A stretch of 64,000 nt of DNA from Ananas comosus (GCF_001540865.1 NC_033631.1:3578824-3642823), one strand, 5' to 3'; counted from the stretch's first letter, positions 36,401 to 47,372 are shown. The notes: generated by a model from the sequence alone, not told the origin. Made by a program: numbers and translations.

Positions 36401-37851
36401 TAATTTTTTTAGATAAAAGATATTTATGACTCTAATTCTTACTAGATTGTGTAGGATATTATAGATGAGCTATTTTTATAGTTATTAGAGATATTAAAAC
36501 ACTTTAAAATTTTTTTTCTTTTATGAAAATTTATTTAAAAATATTTGTGTCAATGCGTGCTAGTGTGCCAATGGTGTGCCAGAGATTAATTCATGATTAA
36601 TCCCTGGCTTGTTTATTCTTTCCTAGTTTACCAAAGTTAGATTGGCATCTGGATTTACAATATGGTTTGGACCATGTTATAACAACCCTTTGCTTGAATT
36701 GTCAACTAGATGCTGCTTGTTAGTCTTTCATCATCATCACTTTGACATACTTCTTGTCACATGGATGAAGACCACTTGTCTATTAAAGGAAAAGTTATCA
36801 ACTTTCTACTTAGGAAAATGTGTAATATTGGGATTATTGCATCTTAAACACTGAAGGGTTGTTTGGTTCTACGTACAACTGTGAAAAAAAAAAATCGGTA
36901 GAAATATTTTTTGGTGGAAAAAGAGTTTTATGTTTTTTTTTAGTGTTTGGTTTGTAGGAAAAGAAAAATAGTTTCAGTCATACTTTTTTGATTGAAAGGA
37001 AAAAAAATGAATGAAAATATTATTATATAATAATTTTCTTTTATTATATATTATATATTCTTTATATACGATAATTACCATGCTATATATATTATTATTA
37101 TTATAACTTATATTTAGAAATTAAATATATCAAAATTATATTATATGATAAATTGATAAGCATATAATACAGTATATATAATAGTATGTATATAATACTA
37201 TATAATAAAAAACATATTTTTATAGATAATATTATATAATATCTATATAATATATATATTTGTAAATAAAGATACATTATATATATAATAAATTTTCTCT
37301 CTCTCTCTAGAGAAAGAGAATGGATGAGTGGTCCAACCTGGACTAGTCAGGCGGTACACGAGCTTACATAAGCTCGCGGACCGCGATGTGATGAACGTGG
37401 TGAGTTGTGTGAAAAAATTTGGAGTGCTTTCGTTTCTGCGGAGATGAAGCGGAAAACGAAAAGCTCGTTTTTCCTTATATTCATAAAATAATTTTCTGTG
37501 AAAAAATTGTTTTACGTCAAACCAAATGCTAGAAAAACTATTTTCAGATAGAAAAAAAAATTTCAGGCAACTTTTACGTGGAACAAACACACCCTAAACT
37601 AAAGTCGGTAGCTCTATCTGTTTGGCTATGTAAGGTTTCGTGCAGTTCTCTCTCTTGTCTAATTTTATCTGACTGGTACTTTAGTATCTAGAAGATCAAT
37701 AAAATGTTCCACAACAAGCATATGCAGTGGTCATGGACCACAAAGTACACATGCAGTATATAAGTTCTATGTAGAAAATCTGACTTTGTACTTATCGGCA
37801 TACTGTGTGATACTGAACTATATAAAAGGGCATCTAAAGGAATATATATAC

Positions 37852-37898
<47 letters not shown>

Positions 37899-39309
37899 CC
37901 GGCTGTGAGACCCTAGATAGTTCTATATAAAAGATATAATAGCGCTAAAACTCTTAACTCAGTTTAAGCATTTTGGATGGTGGCTAGGCCCAAGAGGTTA
38001 AGAGAGTTAAATGTACTAGGACGGGAGTAGTCTTAGGATGGGTGACCTAGGAAATTGACGCATCACAGTTGGTATCAGATACCAATCGATAGTGTGAGAT
38101 GAATTTCGGCTAAGCTAGCATTATACAGTGGGGAGAGCGAGGCTCTCATGCTATTTACTGTTGTGGGTGGAGCGCAGCTCACCACAAGGTCGGTTTAGGC
38201 TAGCGAGATGAGTTTTACATCGCTTGATACTTGTGAGTCTAAGTCCTGACGAGGACGTCAGGGCTTGAGGGGATAGAATGTGAGACCCTAGGTAGTCCTA
38301 TATAAAAGATATAATAGGGGCTAAAACTCTTAACCCGATTTAAGCATTTTGGATGGTGGCTAGGGCCAAGAGGTTAAGAGAGTTAAATGTGTTAGGACGG
38401 AAGCAGTCCTAGTATGGATGACCCCCTCGGAAGTCAGGGCGTCACACTAGCTACTATACTCTTATGAGTACGATCGTTATCGTACTCATAAGTTGTTTTT
38501 GAGACGGAGCTTCCGAATCGACGATCCATACCGTTGAGCGTTAAAAACTTCTAGAAATCAAATTTTGTAATTTTTCGACATCATTTACCTTACAATAAAA
38601 AAATGTCACAAAATTGATAATTTTTAGCGGCCGGTATGAGATACTTGCTAGTTTAACAGTGTAAAAGAATTGGAATAGATTGAATTTAGAAAATTCTATT
38701 CACTAACTAGATAAAGATCAATAACTCCGATCTTAATCTGAAGGTCCTGATCATCAATTTTTAGAATGTTGTTCGATTTTGACCGTTCATTTTATGGTTG
38801 CTTAATAGACTTTATTATGATTTCAAAAGATTACAAAATTTATATTTTAGAAGTTTCTAATACTCTAAATCATATTTAACGGAGTGGATTGTCGATTCGG
38901 AAGGTCCATCATCGAAAACAACTTATTAGTACAAAGGGCTCTATACTCATAAGAGTATAGTATCCCTTCTCTCTCTCTCTCTCTCTATATATATGCAACT
39001 ATCCTAGTATCGTTTGTTTAACTTGTTAAGAGATTTTTGTTGAAATGTATCTTATTACTAAAGCTCAATCAAGACATACTTTATGTGACAAGCTGAATTC
39101 TGGAGGCATGTGGGAAAGAATATAATGGTTCTTGTGACCAATTTTCATGCGAAATTAATTAGACTCAGCTTGCTGTTTTGTTCAGAGTGAGTCACATTTC
39201 CCGGATTCGGTTGTATTGTTTTTACTTGAAATTGGTAAATCCCTTTGGCTTGTGGTCCTTTCTTTTTTGCTCATCCTCCGAATTTGACAAGTTCTACTTG
39301 TTGTTAAGG

Positions 39310-39347
<38 letters not shown>

Positions 39348-39646
39348 CTGTGAAGGGTTAAATGCCAATTTTTTTTAATGGCCAACTTCGAATGATGACA
39401 TAGTTATATTTTGCCAAATACCGCAGGCTGGGGAATGACTCATTGCCAGGGCAAACGACGTCTGGTTTGTTCACGTGTGCCATCTGCCAGGTGGATCTTG
39501 CTCCCAGCGAAGGAATATCTGTACATGCAGGATCGATATTCTCCACGAGTGCAAAGCCGTGGGAAGGCCCTTTCCTATGTTCCGATTGTCGCAACAAGAA
39601 GGACGCAATGGAAGGCAAACGTCCGAGTGGAGTTAAAGTGCTATAG
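30290..39646 (+). CDS. Protein phosphatase 2C (PP2C/PPM family) with C-terminal CxxC domain
   Basis: Eight exons join in frame to 400 residues: 30290-30415, 31686-31857, 31987-32140, 32551-32614, 32737-32844, 32986-33111, 33251-33483 and 39427-39646 (TAG). PP2C motifs in order are VLDGHNGNAAAIY (metal Asp), ALVAGFVKTDKEF, TSGTTATFVIIDGW, VASVGDSRCIL, VDHRLEENIEERERV, GGLCLSRSIGDVDVGEF, IIASDGIWDAVS and LKDDTTCIVVDI. A basic linker and VEELFEEGSAMLAER follow. The last exon adds CAICQVDLAPSEGISVHAG and FLCSDCRNKKDAMEGKR, two CxxC pairs likely to bind zinc. This layout matches plant PP2Cs of the Arabidopsis At1g47380 type (recalled, not searched). Members are Mg/Mn-dependent Ser/Thr phosphatases. 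Homologues carry a segment like VPLAALIKEELRSER before the first ATG used here; it is encoded in frame at 30245-30289 but no ATG precedes it, so the start is uncertain. Intron 2 is GC-AG; intron 7 is 5.9 kb and transposon-rich. Confidence 0.9.
35020..35265. repeat. Tandem duplication of about 125 bp in PP2C intron 7
   Basis: Two adjacent copies share TTTATTCAACTAGAAGAGT and GCCATTCATATATCTGAATG with some divergence. Real tandem repeat (no n nearby). Confidence 0.8.
36856..37595. mobile_element. MITE with GTTTGGTT-type termini in PP2C intron 7
   Basis: The left end GGGTTGTTTGGTTCTACGT is mirrored at the right by ACGTGGAACAAACACACCC. The interior is very AT-rich, with a short CT/GA palindrome (tctctctctctagagaaaga) near 37296. 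Related in style to the MITE at 7001-7274. Confidence 0.7.
37871..38983. mobile_element. Palindromic (GA)-ended MITE interrupted by a TRIM
   Basis: The left end is (GA)n then ACTATACTCTTATGAGTA, and the right end is the inverse (TACTCATAAGAGTATAGT then (CT)n). GTTTTTGAGACGG and CTTCCGAATCGAC of the left arm are mirrored at 38900-38925. Both outer flanks are (TA)n, which would be the target. A TRIM sits in the left arm at 37904-38447. Confidence 0.75.
37904..38447 (+). mobile_element. TRIM retrotransposon nested in a MITE
   Basis: LTRs at 37904-38067 and 38279-38447 start TGTGAGACCCTAG and end TCACA. A primer-binding site GTTGGTATCAGATACC follows LTR1. The internal region is about 210 bp and carries GACGAGGACGTCAGGG near LTR2. 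LTRs match the solo LTR at 18897-19062. Flanks CCGGC and CTAGC do not give an exact TSD. Confidence 0.88.
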
Positions 39647-40756
39647 CTCTCTCTCTCTCTCTCTCTCTCTCTCCCCAATTCTACACTCACGCACTAGTGT
39701 TCGCTTTCGCTCAATTATTTTTTAAATTTTTATTGCTGCCAAGTTTTCTAGGCCGCATGATTATATTTTAGTTCGGATGAGGTAGGCACCCGTGTAAGTA
39801 AATGGCTGCGGAGAATCGTGATATGGGTGATGATGATGATGATGATTTATTCTGATTGATTTATTTCGTTTCCTTAGGCACGGGCGGATGCTAGCTAGTA
39901 ATATTATCGTGGTAATATAATAATTCTTTAATTGTATTCATTGCTCCCAGGTGATGTATTTTTGTTGTGCTTTTAGTCTGTTTCTTCATTGTATCTGTTC
40001 TTGCCTGCAACAAACCGCCCGAATCACTGGGTGTCAAATTACGCTAGAACATGATAAATTAGTAGGCTGCCTGAACAATCCATTTGTCTGGAATGTATGT
40101 TACATCTGGTTGAATTTGATTGTAGAGACTGAAAGTTAAAAGAGTCTTGCATGTCCTCCTAGCTGTCCTCTTCAGCTTGGTTCGGTTATCTACCTCGCCT
40201 TCCCTACTATGTAACTCGGCAACGTATGCAAAAGCACTTTTTTGTTGGTTTTTCGTTGTTTCTGGTACGCTTATCTCGAGTAACTACTGCAAATATGGGC
40301 CAAGTTTGGCTCTCTGATAGGAAAATGTTTTAGGAGGTGGCAGTCAGTGTTGCTGTGGTGTCTCAAATGAACTAAATTGCATTCTTGGGGTTCATCCATT
40401 TCATCATAATTTTTAGAAAAATATTTTTATTGTATTTTTATTTCAGAAGAAGATGTGATCGGCTCGATATAGATAATGTAGTATGACTGTCACATGATAG
40501 ACATCTTCCTTGGAGAGGGCTCTCTTCTTCATTTTCTCTGTAGTTTCTCCAAATATGTTTTGCTTTTCCAATCTTCTTTTCAGGGCTCGTTTAATTAATT
40601 TTTTTGAGCGCGCACGACAAGAGATTCTTTTTTGAGCAACTTCTTCAATGGTGACATCGATATCGATATGACTAATAAAATTCATCCAATTTTAGATGAG
40701 TGGGGTGTATATTATACATTCTTTTGGGCGTCTACAAGCAGAATTTTCTTCTTTTT
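39647..40756. other. PP2C 3' flank and intergenic DNA
   Basis: A (CT)n tract (about 39647-39672) directly follows the PP2C stop, and (GAT)n lies at about 39829-39847. A minus-strand 80-codon frame at 40443-40685 (EEVAQKRISCRARSKKLIKR) is Lys/Arg-rich and not recognised. No other gene seen. Confidence 0.5.
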
Positions 40757-41880
40757 TTTAGTGTAATTACTAGTCCCCAAACTTTTAGTCAATTTTATTT
40801 TAGTCCTCAAACTGTCTAGTTTGGCTTTTGTGGTTCCTGGCCTATAATAATAAAATACACCGCTAGTCCCCAAGCTTGTAGTTAAGTTTCATTTTGGCCG
40901 TCAAACTTTCATGTTTGGTATTAGTGGTCTCTGAAGGCCTTAAATCTCGGAACCGTTCTACTCTAGTTTTTATCACTACCTATTATTTTGAATCAATTAT
41001 ATAATCATTGAAAATATTAATTTTTCTATCAAAAATTTTAATTTATTTGATTTTATCAAAACGACACATTGACTTTAAATTTTTGACTAATTTCTTATTT
41101 TAATAAATTTATATTTACAAAAATTGCAGGAACTATACTAACTGAACCTACGAAGATCAGCAACATATTGAAATTTTAAAGTTAAATTATTCTTTGCCCG
41201 AATAAAATCAAACAAAATAAAAGATTGGTTAGTTAAATCAAAATTTTGAAAGATTAGGTACTCGAATCAAAATGATTTAAAGTTCAAACAAATTTCGTTC
41301 ATATTTACCTACTATTTATTAATAGATGAAATATCGCGGACACCCAGTGTGTTAGTACATTTATGTACCATAGACTTACCAATTCCTTTTTCTATCTTAT
41401 ATTTCTGCATTATCACTCATTGAAATGTAACCTTTCTTTATCATAAAAATGGACTATTAACTTCATAAATACTAGATAGATGAAAAATCGATAAGATGGA
41501 TGAAAAATCGATGTAACCGAGTTGTACAGATATGTAGATTGACTTGGTGCTTGCAATAATTTTAATTCTAAGGTAAGAACTGAATTTTCGAAATCGAAAG
41601 TTTTAGGACCAAGTGAAATGAGATGTTATGTCCACGAAATTGTTTGCATATTTGGACAGACAACTTGTCCAAGAATTATTGGACAAATAACCACATTAAT
41701 GCTTTGTAGGTGTCACGACGGCGCAAAATTTATAAAGTTATTTACCGCCTTTCTGAAAAGTGATGAACAATTCACTATTTTTTTAATATTTAGTATTTAC
41801 CACCAGGAATTTATATTTTAATGGTATATATTATCGTTGCTAAAAAGTGGTAAAATTGACGTTAAACTTATTAGCAATAT
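40757..41880. other. Repeat-like AT-rich DNA without genes
   Basis: From about 40760 there are repeated phrases such as CTAGTCCCCAAACTT and TTTAGTCCTCAAACT, in the style of non-autonomous elements. The stretch 41000-41300 shares wording (TTTGACT, AAATTGCA) with 9840-10000. No clean termini found. Confidence 0.35.
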
Positions 41881-41902
41881 TTAATATTTAGCGTTGTCTA
41901 TA

Positions 41903-42108
41903 GGGGTGGAAATGAGCCGAGCTCGAGCGAGCTCACCTCGGCTCAAATTCGGCTTGAAATTAATTTCGAGCCTAAATTTAAGCTCAAGCTTGGTTTGAAA
42001 TTAATTCGAGCCGAGCTCGAGCGAGCCTAATTTCGAGTCGAGCGAGCTCGAGCCTTACACGAGCCGCTTGAAATTCTCAACATCGTACGATCAATAGTTT
42101 AATTTGTA
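41903..42108. repeat. GAGCTCGAG-rich element, cut at the n (42109)
   Basis: Starts GGGGTGGAAATGAGCCGAGC and contains many GAGCCGAGCTCGAGC and GAGCTCGAGCC words. Similar GC-word elements with GGGGTG starts are common plant non-autonomous transposons. The right end is lost at the n. Confidence 0.5.
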
Positions 42109-42109
42109 N

Positions 42110-42310
42110 TCTCTCACCTGCAGAGACCGGTCCCCGAGAGCAACTTCTGCCCAATGATGCCATTTGCCTCATTTGCTCTCGCGGACTCAACTCCAAGGCA
42201 CTTTTTGTACTTTGGATATTCTCAACTCCCACAAAGGGTATACTTTCGACAATTAGTCGATCCTGGATGAAGTACAATCCTCGCATTTCGAGAATTCACT
42301 TCCTTACAAG
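42110..42310 (-). mobile_element. Gypsy LTR 5' fragment
   Basis: On the minus strand this begins TGTAAGGAAGTGAATTCTCG and includes GGGGACCGGTCTCTGC, matching the first 200 bp of the LTR at 17636. The rest is missing beyond the n at 42109. Confidence 0.8.
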
Positions 42311-42327
42311 TTGTCTATGCCAAGTTA

Positions 42328-42499
42328 GGCTTAGTTTGGTATTGAGGTCTATCTAATATTATTAGATAAAATGGAGTTGTGGAAAAAGCATATAGGGATA
42401 TGCTATCGTGATATGCGGAACGCAATATTACATACGGAAACAAACAGGGTATTTTTCCAACCACAATAACGCAATCTCACCGCAATCCCAAACGAGGCC
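42328..42499. mobile_element. Small Tourist-like MITE, TSD TTA
   Basis: Left end GGCTTAGTTTGGTATTG, right end CAATCCCAAACGAGGCC (inverse with few mismatches). TTA at 42325-42327 and 42500-42502. 172 bp, non-coding. Confidence 0.85.
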
Positions 42500-42539
42500 T
42501 TAGTGAATTGTTTACCAACATTTGAATAAAATATTGCTC

Positions 42540-42704
42540 TTTTTTTTTTTTGAGAGAGAGATAGGTAGTACGCTACCCGCTTCGTTTATTTCATTTAGAA
42601 ATAAACTTATCTAGAAATGTGAATCAACTAGGATTCAAACTTGGGTCTCGAGTACTAACCCCCAAGCCCCTTTGCCACTTGCTCTAGGGACGGTCGGTTT
42701 GAAT
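42540..42704 (-). mobile_element. SINE, same family as 26022-26171
   Basis: On the minus strand it reads CCGACCGTCCCTAGAGCAAG, then the A-box and B-box regions (AGTTTGAATCC), then a tail of A. The + strand therefore begins with a T run. Confidence 0.8.
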
Positions 42705-43017
42705 GAAATATTGCTAATATTAAATATAAAGAGACACATAATAAGTGTTGTTGTATAAGTAGATTTAGCAACAAATTGATCATCTCTAACATTACTAAAT
42801 GTTGTTGATATTGGTATAGTTTAATCATTCCGAAATTTGCAAATGTAGCTGATGTTGGTATACATTAATCATTCCGAATATAACTAAATATTGCTAATGG
42901 TAGTATAAAATTCTCATTCTCTGTATATGGAATATTCGGTATATTCGGTATCAATGGAATGTATATTTCCGTGATACTTTTTTTGCGAATATATCCACTT
43001 CACAGCATAGCGAAAGT

Positions 43018-44105
43018 ATGAATGCTGTGGCAAAAATATGGTTAGATTCACATACATCAATATTCAAATTCGTCACTCAGTTCAAAAAAATGTCAAACAA
43101 TCAATATGATAGAGAGGACATGGAAGATTTCATGACAAATGATAGAGAGCATTCTTTATGGTCAGATGATCCAGTTGAGAAAATACACGCTCCATTTATA
43201 CGAGGATGATTTTTTCAGAATTTAAGGTTCAACTAAGGGCTACAATAGGTTACAAGTTGGTTGAATTGGAAAAAGATAAGTTGCACAAGATTAGTTCGAT
43301 TTCACAACCTTCTACTTGAAAACAATGAATGTGCACATATACTATGACAGTTGTAAGGTCTGAAGATATTGTATCTTGTACTTGTAAGTTGTTTGAATTT
43401 TATGGTCTCCTATGTGCTCATGCACTTAAAGTGATGCATCATATTGAAGTGTATAGCATTCCTTCTAGATATATTCTAAAAAGGTAGACTAAGAATGCCA
43501 AAAAAAGGAACATCCACTAATTCTCTAGAAATGAGTGATGGCTCATCATTTTGTAGGTCGTGGAGATTTGATTTGCTTACATTGGAGTCGCAAAAATTTA
43601 TCTTTGAAGGGTCTATAAAAGTCTTAAGGCATATGAAAATGCATGTCGAATAATTAAAGAAGGAGTTGATGTGCTAACATCAATTAATCAGACAATAGAA
43701 ATTGATGAAGGAACAAATAAGGAGCCTTCAAATGATCTACATAGGACCCTAATTTCACAATCAATTCTTAACCAATACACGATTAAAGATCCTCCTCACT
43801 TGCAATGTAAAGGGCGAAGAAAACTACAAGGGATTAAGCCACCAGTTGAAAAGAAGGCAAGGATATCAAGAACTTGTAAGTAGTGTGGTAAAAAAGGACA
43901 TAACATTAGGACATGCAAAGAGGTAACAATTTTTTTTTTTTTTTTAAAGTTTCAATACAATAACAGTTTTCTTGTTTACTTTTGTCAAAATTTTCTATCT
44001 TTTCTATATTCACATGATATTAACAAATATAGTATTCTGCAGATTGTTGATAAAGCACTATCTTTTGAAGAAAATTCTAGCGAGTCTTCAAGCAACAGAT
44101 GAAGA
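43018..44105 (+). pseudogene. FAR1/FHY3-like (MULE-transposase-derived) gene remnant with SWIM finger and zinc knuckle
   Basis: Fragments in several frames: an opening part with HTSIFKFVTQFKKM; then CTCKLFEFYGLLCAHALKV, which fits the SWIM zinc finger C-x-C-xn-C-x-H of FAR1-related proteins, followed by IPSRYILKR and TKNAKK with a stop where the family has Trp. A tail reads PPHLQCKGRRKLQG and CGKKGHNIRTCK, a CCHC-type knuckle, with a stop just before it. Known FAR1/FHY3 proteins are transcription factors domesticated from Mutator-like transposases. With at least three stops and shifts this copy is a pseudogene or a dead MULE. Confidence 0.7.
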
Positions 44106-45163
44106 AGAATCTTGAAAGCATGATGGAAGCTTATATGAAGAAGAGTATTCTGCAGTTTGCACATCATGTTGTCAGTGTTTTACTTTATGGCTTTTGTGAA
44201 GCATGTATGTTTTGTTTGTAGTGTTGTATGGATTATTTGAAGCATGTATGCTTTGTTTCAAGCTGCTTGCTCATTTTATGTACTGGACACTTTTTGGCAT
44301 TATTGCCTATTTTGCATCTAATTTTGGGAATGGGTAAATGGGTTCTCTTTGTTATGCATCAAAATGTGGAATTGTCTTCATTTTGTATGTTTAGATTTTA
44401 TGAATTGAATTGGGTCTCATGTGACACCCCAATAATCCCACATCGGATGGGAATGTGGTGGTCATTGGGTTTATAAGAGACTTAGACACTAATAATAATA
44501 ACTGGGCTTAAGTATTTTGGGTCGGTGGTTGGGCCCAACGAGTTATTATTGCTAGTGGGCTGGATCGTTACATTTGGTATCAGAGCCAGTTCACCAACTG
44601 GACATGTGTGGCGAGTCTCGACTAAGCCAGGGTGTGAATGACGGGCTAGCGAGACGAGTCTCACATCGCCTGGTAATCTTGGGCTGTGTGTGTGATTGGA
44701 CTGACGAGGACGTCAGGGACTTAACGGGGCGAGTCTGTGGCACCCCAATAATCCCACATCGGATGGGAATGTGGTTGTCATTGGGTTTATAAGAGACTTA
44801 GTGTCACGCCCTGGGACCCGGCATAGGCCCTCCCGATACGTGCCTAGACCCGCCATATGCCTGCATATATAAGGCGTCTACAACAAAGAGATATGAATAA
44901 TAAGAGTAAACGACAACTAGAGATATCAGAGCAAGTGAATAACTAATTCTAACAACATAACAAAGAAGTAAAAGCATAAAGTAAACACAATAGCCATCAC
45001 AGAGTACTACAAAATGGGGTGGTCTCTATACATGGGTACACTCTCAACCTCTCCAAAAGAAAACAACGAGAGATAGACCACCTATCAACGCATCCCTCGA
45101 ACGACAAGCTAGCTCGAGGCGATACCCTTTCCGCGGTCCTTAGCCTCTCCCGGCGTGGAAGGC

Positions 45164-45222
45164 TCTGAAATAACATCAAGAAAAAGAGGGCGTGAGAACT
45201 ATAATTTATAGTTCCCAGTGGG
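45164..45222 (-). other. Hairpin, branchpoint-like and 3' splice-site module in LTR
   Basis: Minus strand: CCCACTGGGAACTATAAA pairs with TTATAGTTCTCACGCC, then CTCTTTTTCTTGATG and TTATTTCAG/AGCC. A strong donor AAG/GTGAGT lies upstream near 46941, so an intron of about 1.78 kb inside the LTR is predicted. The same module recurs in six other LTRs here. Confidence 0.5.
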
Positions 45223-46992
45223 CAATTACTGACCTCAGCTCAATTCACCACTAGGCCCCAAGAGAAAAGGGTAAGTCCAAAAGCAACAATAACAATAAAT
45301 AGATTGCATTTATGAAAGCATAAATAAAATGCTAAACTACTATGCCAAGTAATAGAATGATCTCATGATGCATACTATTCTATCAAAGCGAAGTATGTCC
45401 AGTACATAACTTATATGTTCTAATATGGCAACAAGTATACTATATGTATATGTCCAATGTCCAACTATGCTATAAGCATGTCCAAGTGATCCAACTACTA
45501 TACCCTATCTAGTAGTGATGTTCAATTATGAAATATTTTCATTGTCCAATCTCATTTTGGGACCTACACAAGTGTAGTCCCGCTTGTGCCACCTAAGTGT
45601 CGGTGGTAGCTCGAGCATTCCTACTCTAGGAATGAGTCTATCCCTCCCGACCCCGTAGGTTTCTTGATACCGCACGAGCGAACATAGTCGCATAGGCCAA
45701 CTCCGGAGTGCCGGCTTGTAGGGAGCGACCCTCACAAGCATGTGCGCATGAGCACAAATGGCAACAAGTCAAGTCATCGTCTCAAGTACCCAATCATCAT
45801 GTCTCTAACATGGCAATAGTCACTAGTACCCTCTCGGTCCAGTTCTAAGTCTCAATGTGATGTCCCAACAGTACTCACTATGCTTAGTGCCTCTTTTTGA
45901 CACTTAAGCATGCTATAAGTCAAGCCCAGTTTATGTTCTATGTTCAATTATGACATTAATACTAAGTTCATATGTATTCTAAGCCTAATGCCTCTTTATG
46001 ACATTAGCTTACTATATCAAATCCAAGCCCAATGCCCCTTTATGATATTGGCTCAATAGTTTGCTACAACACAAGTCCCGAGCCTCTTTATGGCATTATG
46101 CATGGCCCTATGTCCAACAAAAGAGCTATGTCTAAAAGCACATTACACCTTTCATTCTCACTATACAAAACATGATCTTGAGTCATATCTAGAATGCTAA
46201 ACACATGCATAAGTCTCACATGCCACTCTCTACTATATAGAGGTCCGAAAATGCATTATATATAACGTAAGCATTTTAAGCATTCCAAAATTCACAATAA
46301 TTACATCTAGCATGAAAATGCATGAATTTCTATTTTAGAAAACATAAATCACCAAATATGAGAATTTCTCATATTGTAGGCTAGGTCAAACCCACCGAAC
46401 GACGCGCAATCCTTTCGTTTGCTCCAACGAGGGTGTCCACTAGCCTCCTAGCAACCTAGAAGCATAAAGTAGCGAACGCCACGAAGTTAACGAATAACTA
46501 CTAGCTCAAACATTAAGCTTCTAAGCAAAAGGGCTAAAACTTACCTCTAGAGTAGAAATCTCTCTCCAAAGCTCAAACGGAAGCTAAATCCCTTCCAAAG
46601 AAACCTAAACCAAGGTTCTAATCTCATTAGATTAGCCCCAAAAGCCTCTAAACAAAAAGCCCCAAAATCAACCCTAATATCTCAATCTAGGGTTTCATCT
46701 ACCATAAAGCATCAAAACTAAAATCTTGAGGGAGAGGATAAGCTACAAACCTCTTAGAAGATTCAAACCAAGCTCAAAGTCCTCTAGGTTCAAGGATTTC
46801 TCCTCCAACAAGCTCAACTCCAAGCTTCAAGCTCTCTCCAATGGTGGAAAAGCCTCAAACAAGCAAAAAAAGGGTTTAGCCACCAAAAACCACACAAAAA
46901 AAGGATCAAAACCAAAGAGGGGAGGAGAAAAGCTCACTCACCTTGATCTTCTTGTGTTCTCAGCTCAGGGAGAGCCCTAAGGTGCGTGGGTG

Positions 46993-47175
46993 CTATTATA
47001 AGGTTGCTACAATAGCAAAAACACCCCTCAAAAATGGTCTGTTCGCAATCTGGCAAAGTGTACGGGTACACGGGCAAGTGTACTGGTACAAAGCTACAGT
47101 ACACGCAAACCCGAGCTTCGGGTTGGCAAAAAGTCCAAAATGTACCGGTTACACGCCCGTATCTGTACCGGTACA
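46993..47175 (-). promoter_or_regulatory. LTR promoter region: palindromes plus TATA-like box
   Basis: TTATAATAG (minus) with upstream TGTACCGGTACA at 47164-47175 and degenerate forms (TGTACYGGTACA, TGTAACCGGTACA) at about 47058-47155. The equivalent part of the 5' LTR (56029-56255) has more perfect copies. Confidence 0.55.
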
Positions 47176-47372
47176 CAGCCAGCAAACATGCAAACCGAGA
47201 GCAGCCTAAGTCCTCCTCTTTGGCGACCTTAGCACTATTTAAAATACCTCAAATCTCGGCATACGAGCCATGGATCGGAACAAGGTCAACGACCCTTCAG
47301 AAAATCTAGAAAAACTCAGAATACAGCTCAAATACTTGAAACTCGCAATTTGCGAAAGTTCAGGGCGTTACA

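Larger units (their letters stand above)
33484..39426 (+). other. Intron 7 of PP2C (5.9 kb), transposon-filled
   Basis: Donor AAAG/GTCAGT and acceptor CCGCAG/GCTGGGG join in phase (Arg-Leu-Gly). Contents: a tandem duplication at 35020-35265, a repeat-like GTGCCG-rich segment near 36040-36590, a MITE (36856-37595), a (GA)-ended MITE with a nested TRIM (37871-38983), and a T run at 39312-39347 about 80 bp before the acceptor. No other gene was recognised inside it. Confidence 0.8.
44802..47372 (-). repeat. 3' LTR of the chromovirus
   Basis: 2571 bp, uninterrupted, TGTCACGCCCTGGG to CAGGGCGTTACA on the + strand. On the minus strand, in order: palindromes (47050-47180), TATA-like TTATAATAG (46993-47001), leader, donor AAG/GTGAGT near 46941, hairpin 45191-45222, acceptor TTATTTCAG at 45165. 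Confidence 0.93.

Noticed and set aside
40443..40685. Minus-strand 80-codon Lys/Arg-rich frame
   Set aside because: No recognisable family, no conserved neighbour or splice evidence; possible but unsupported.
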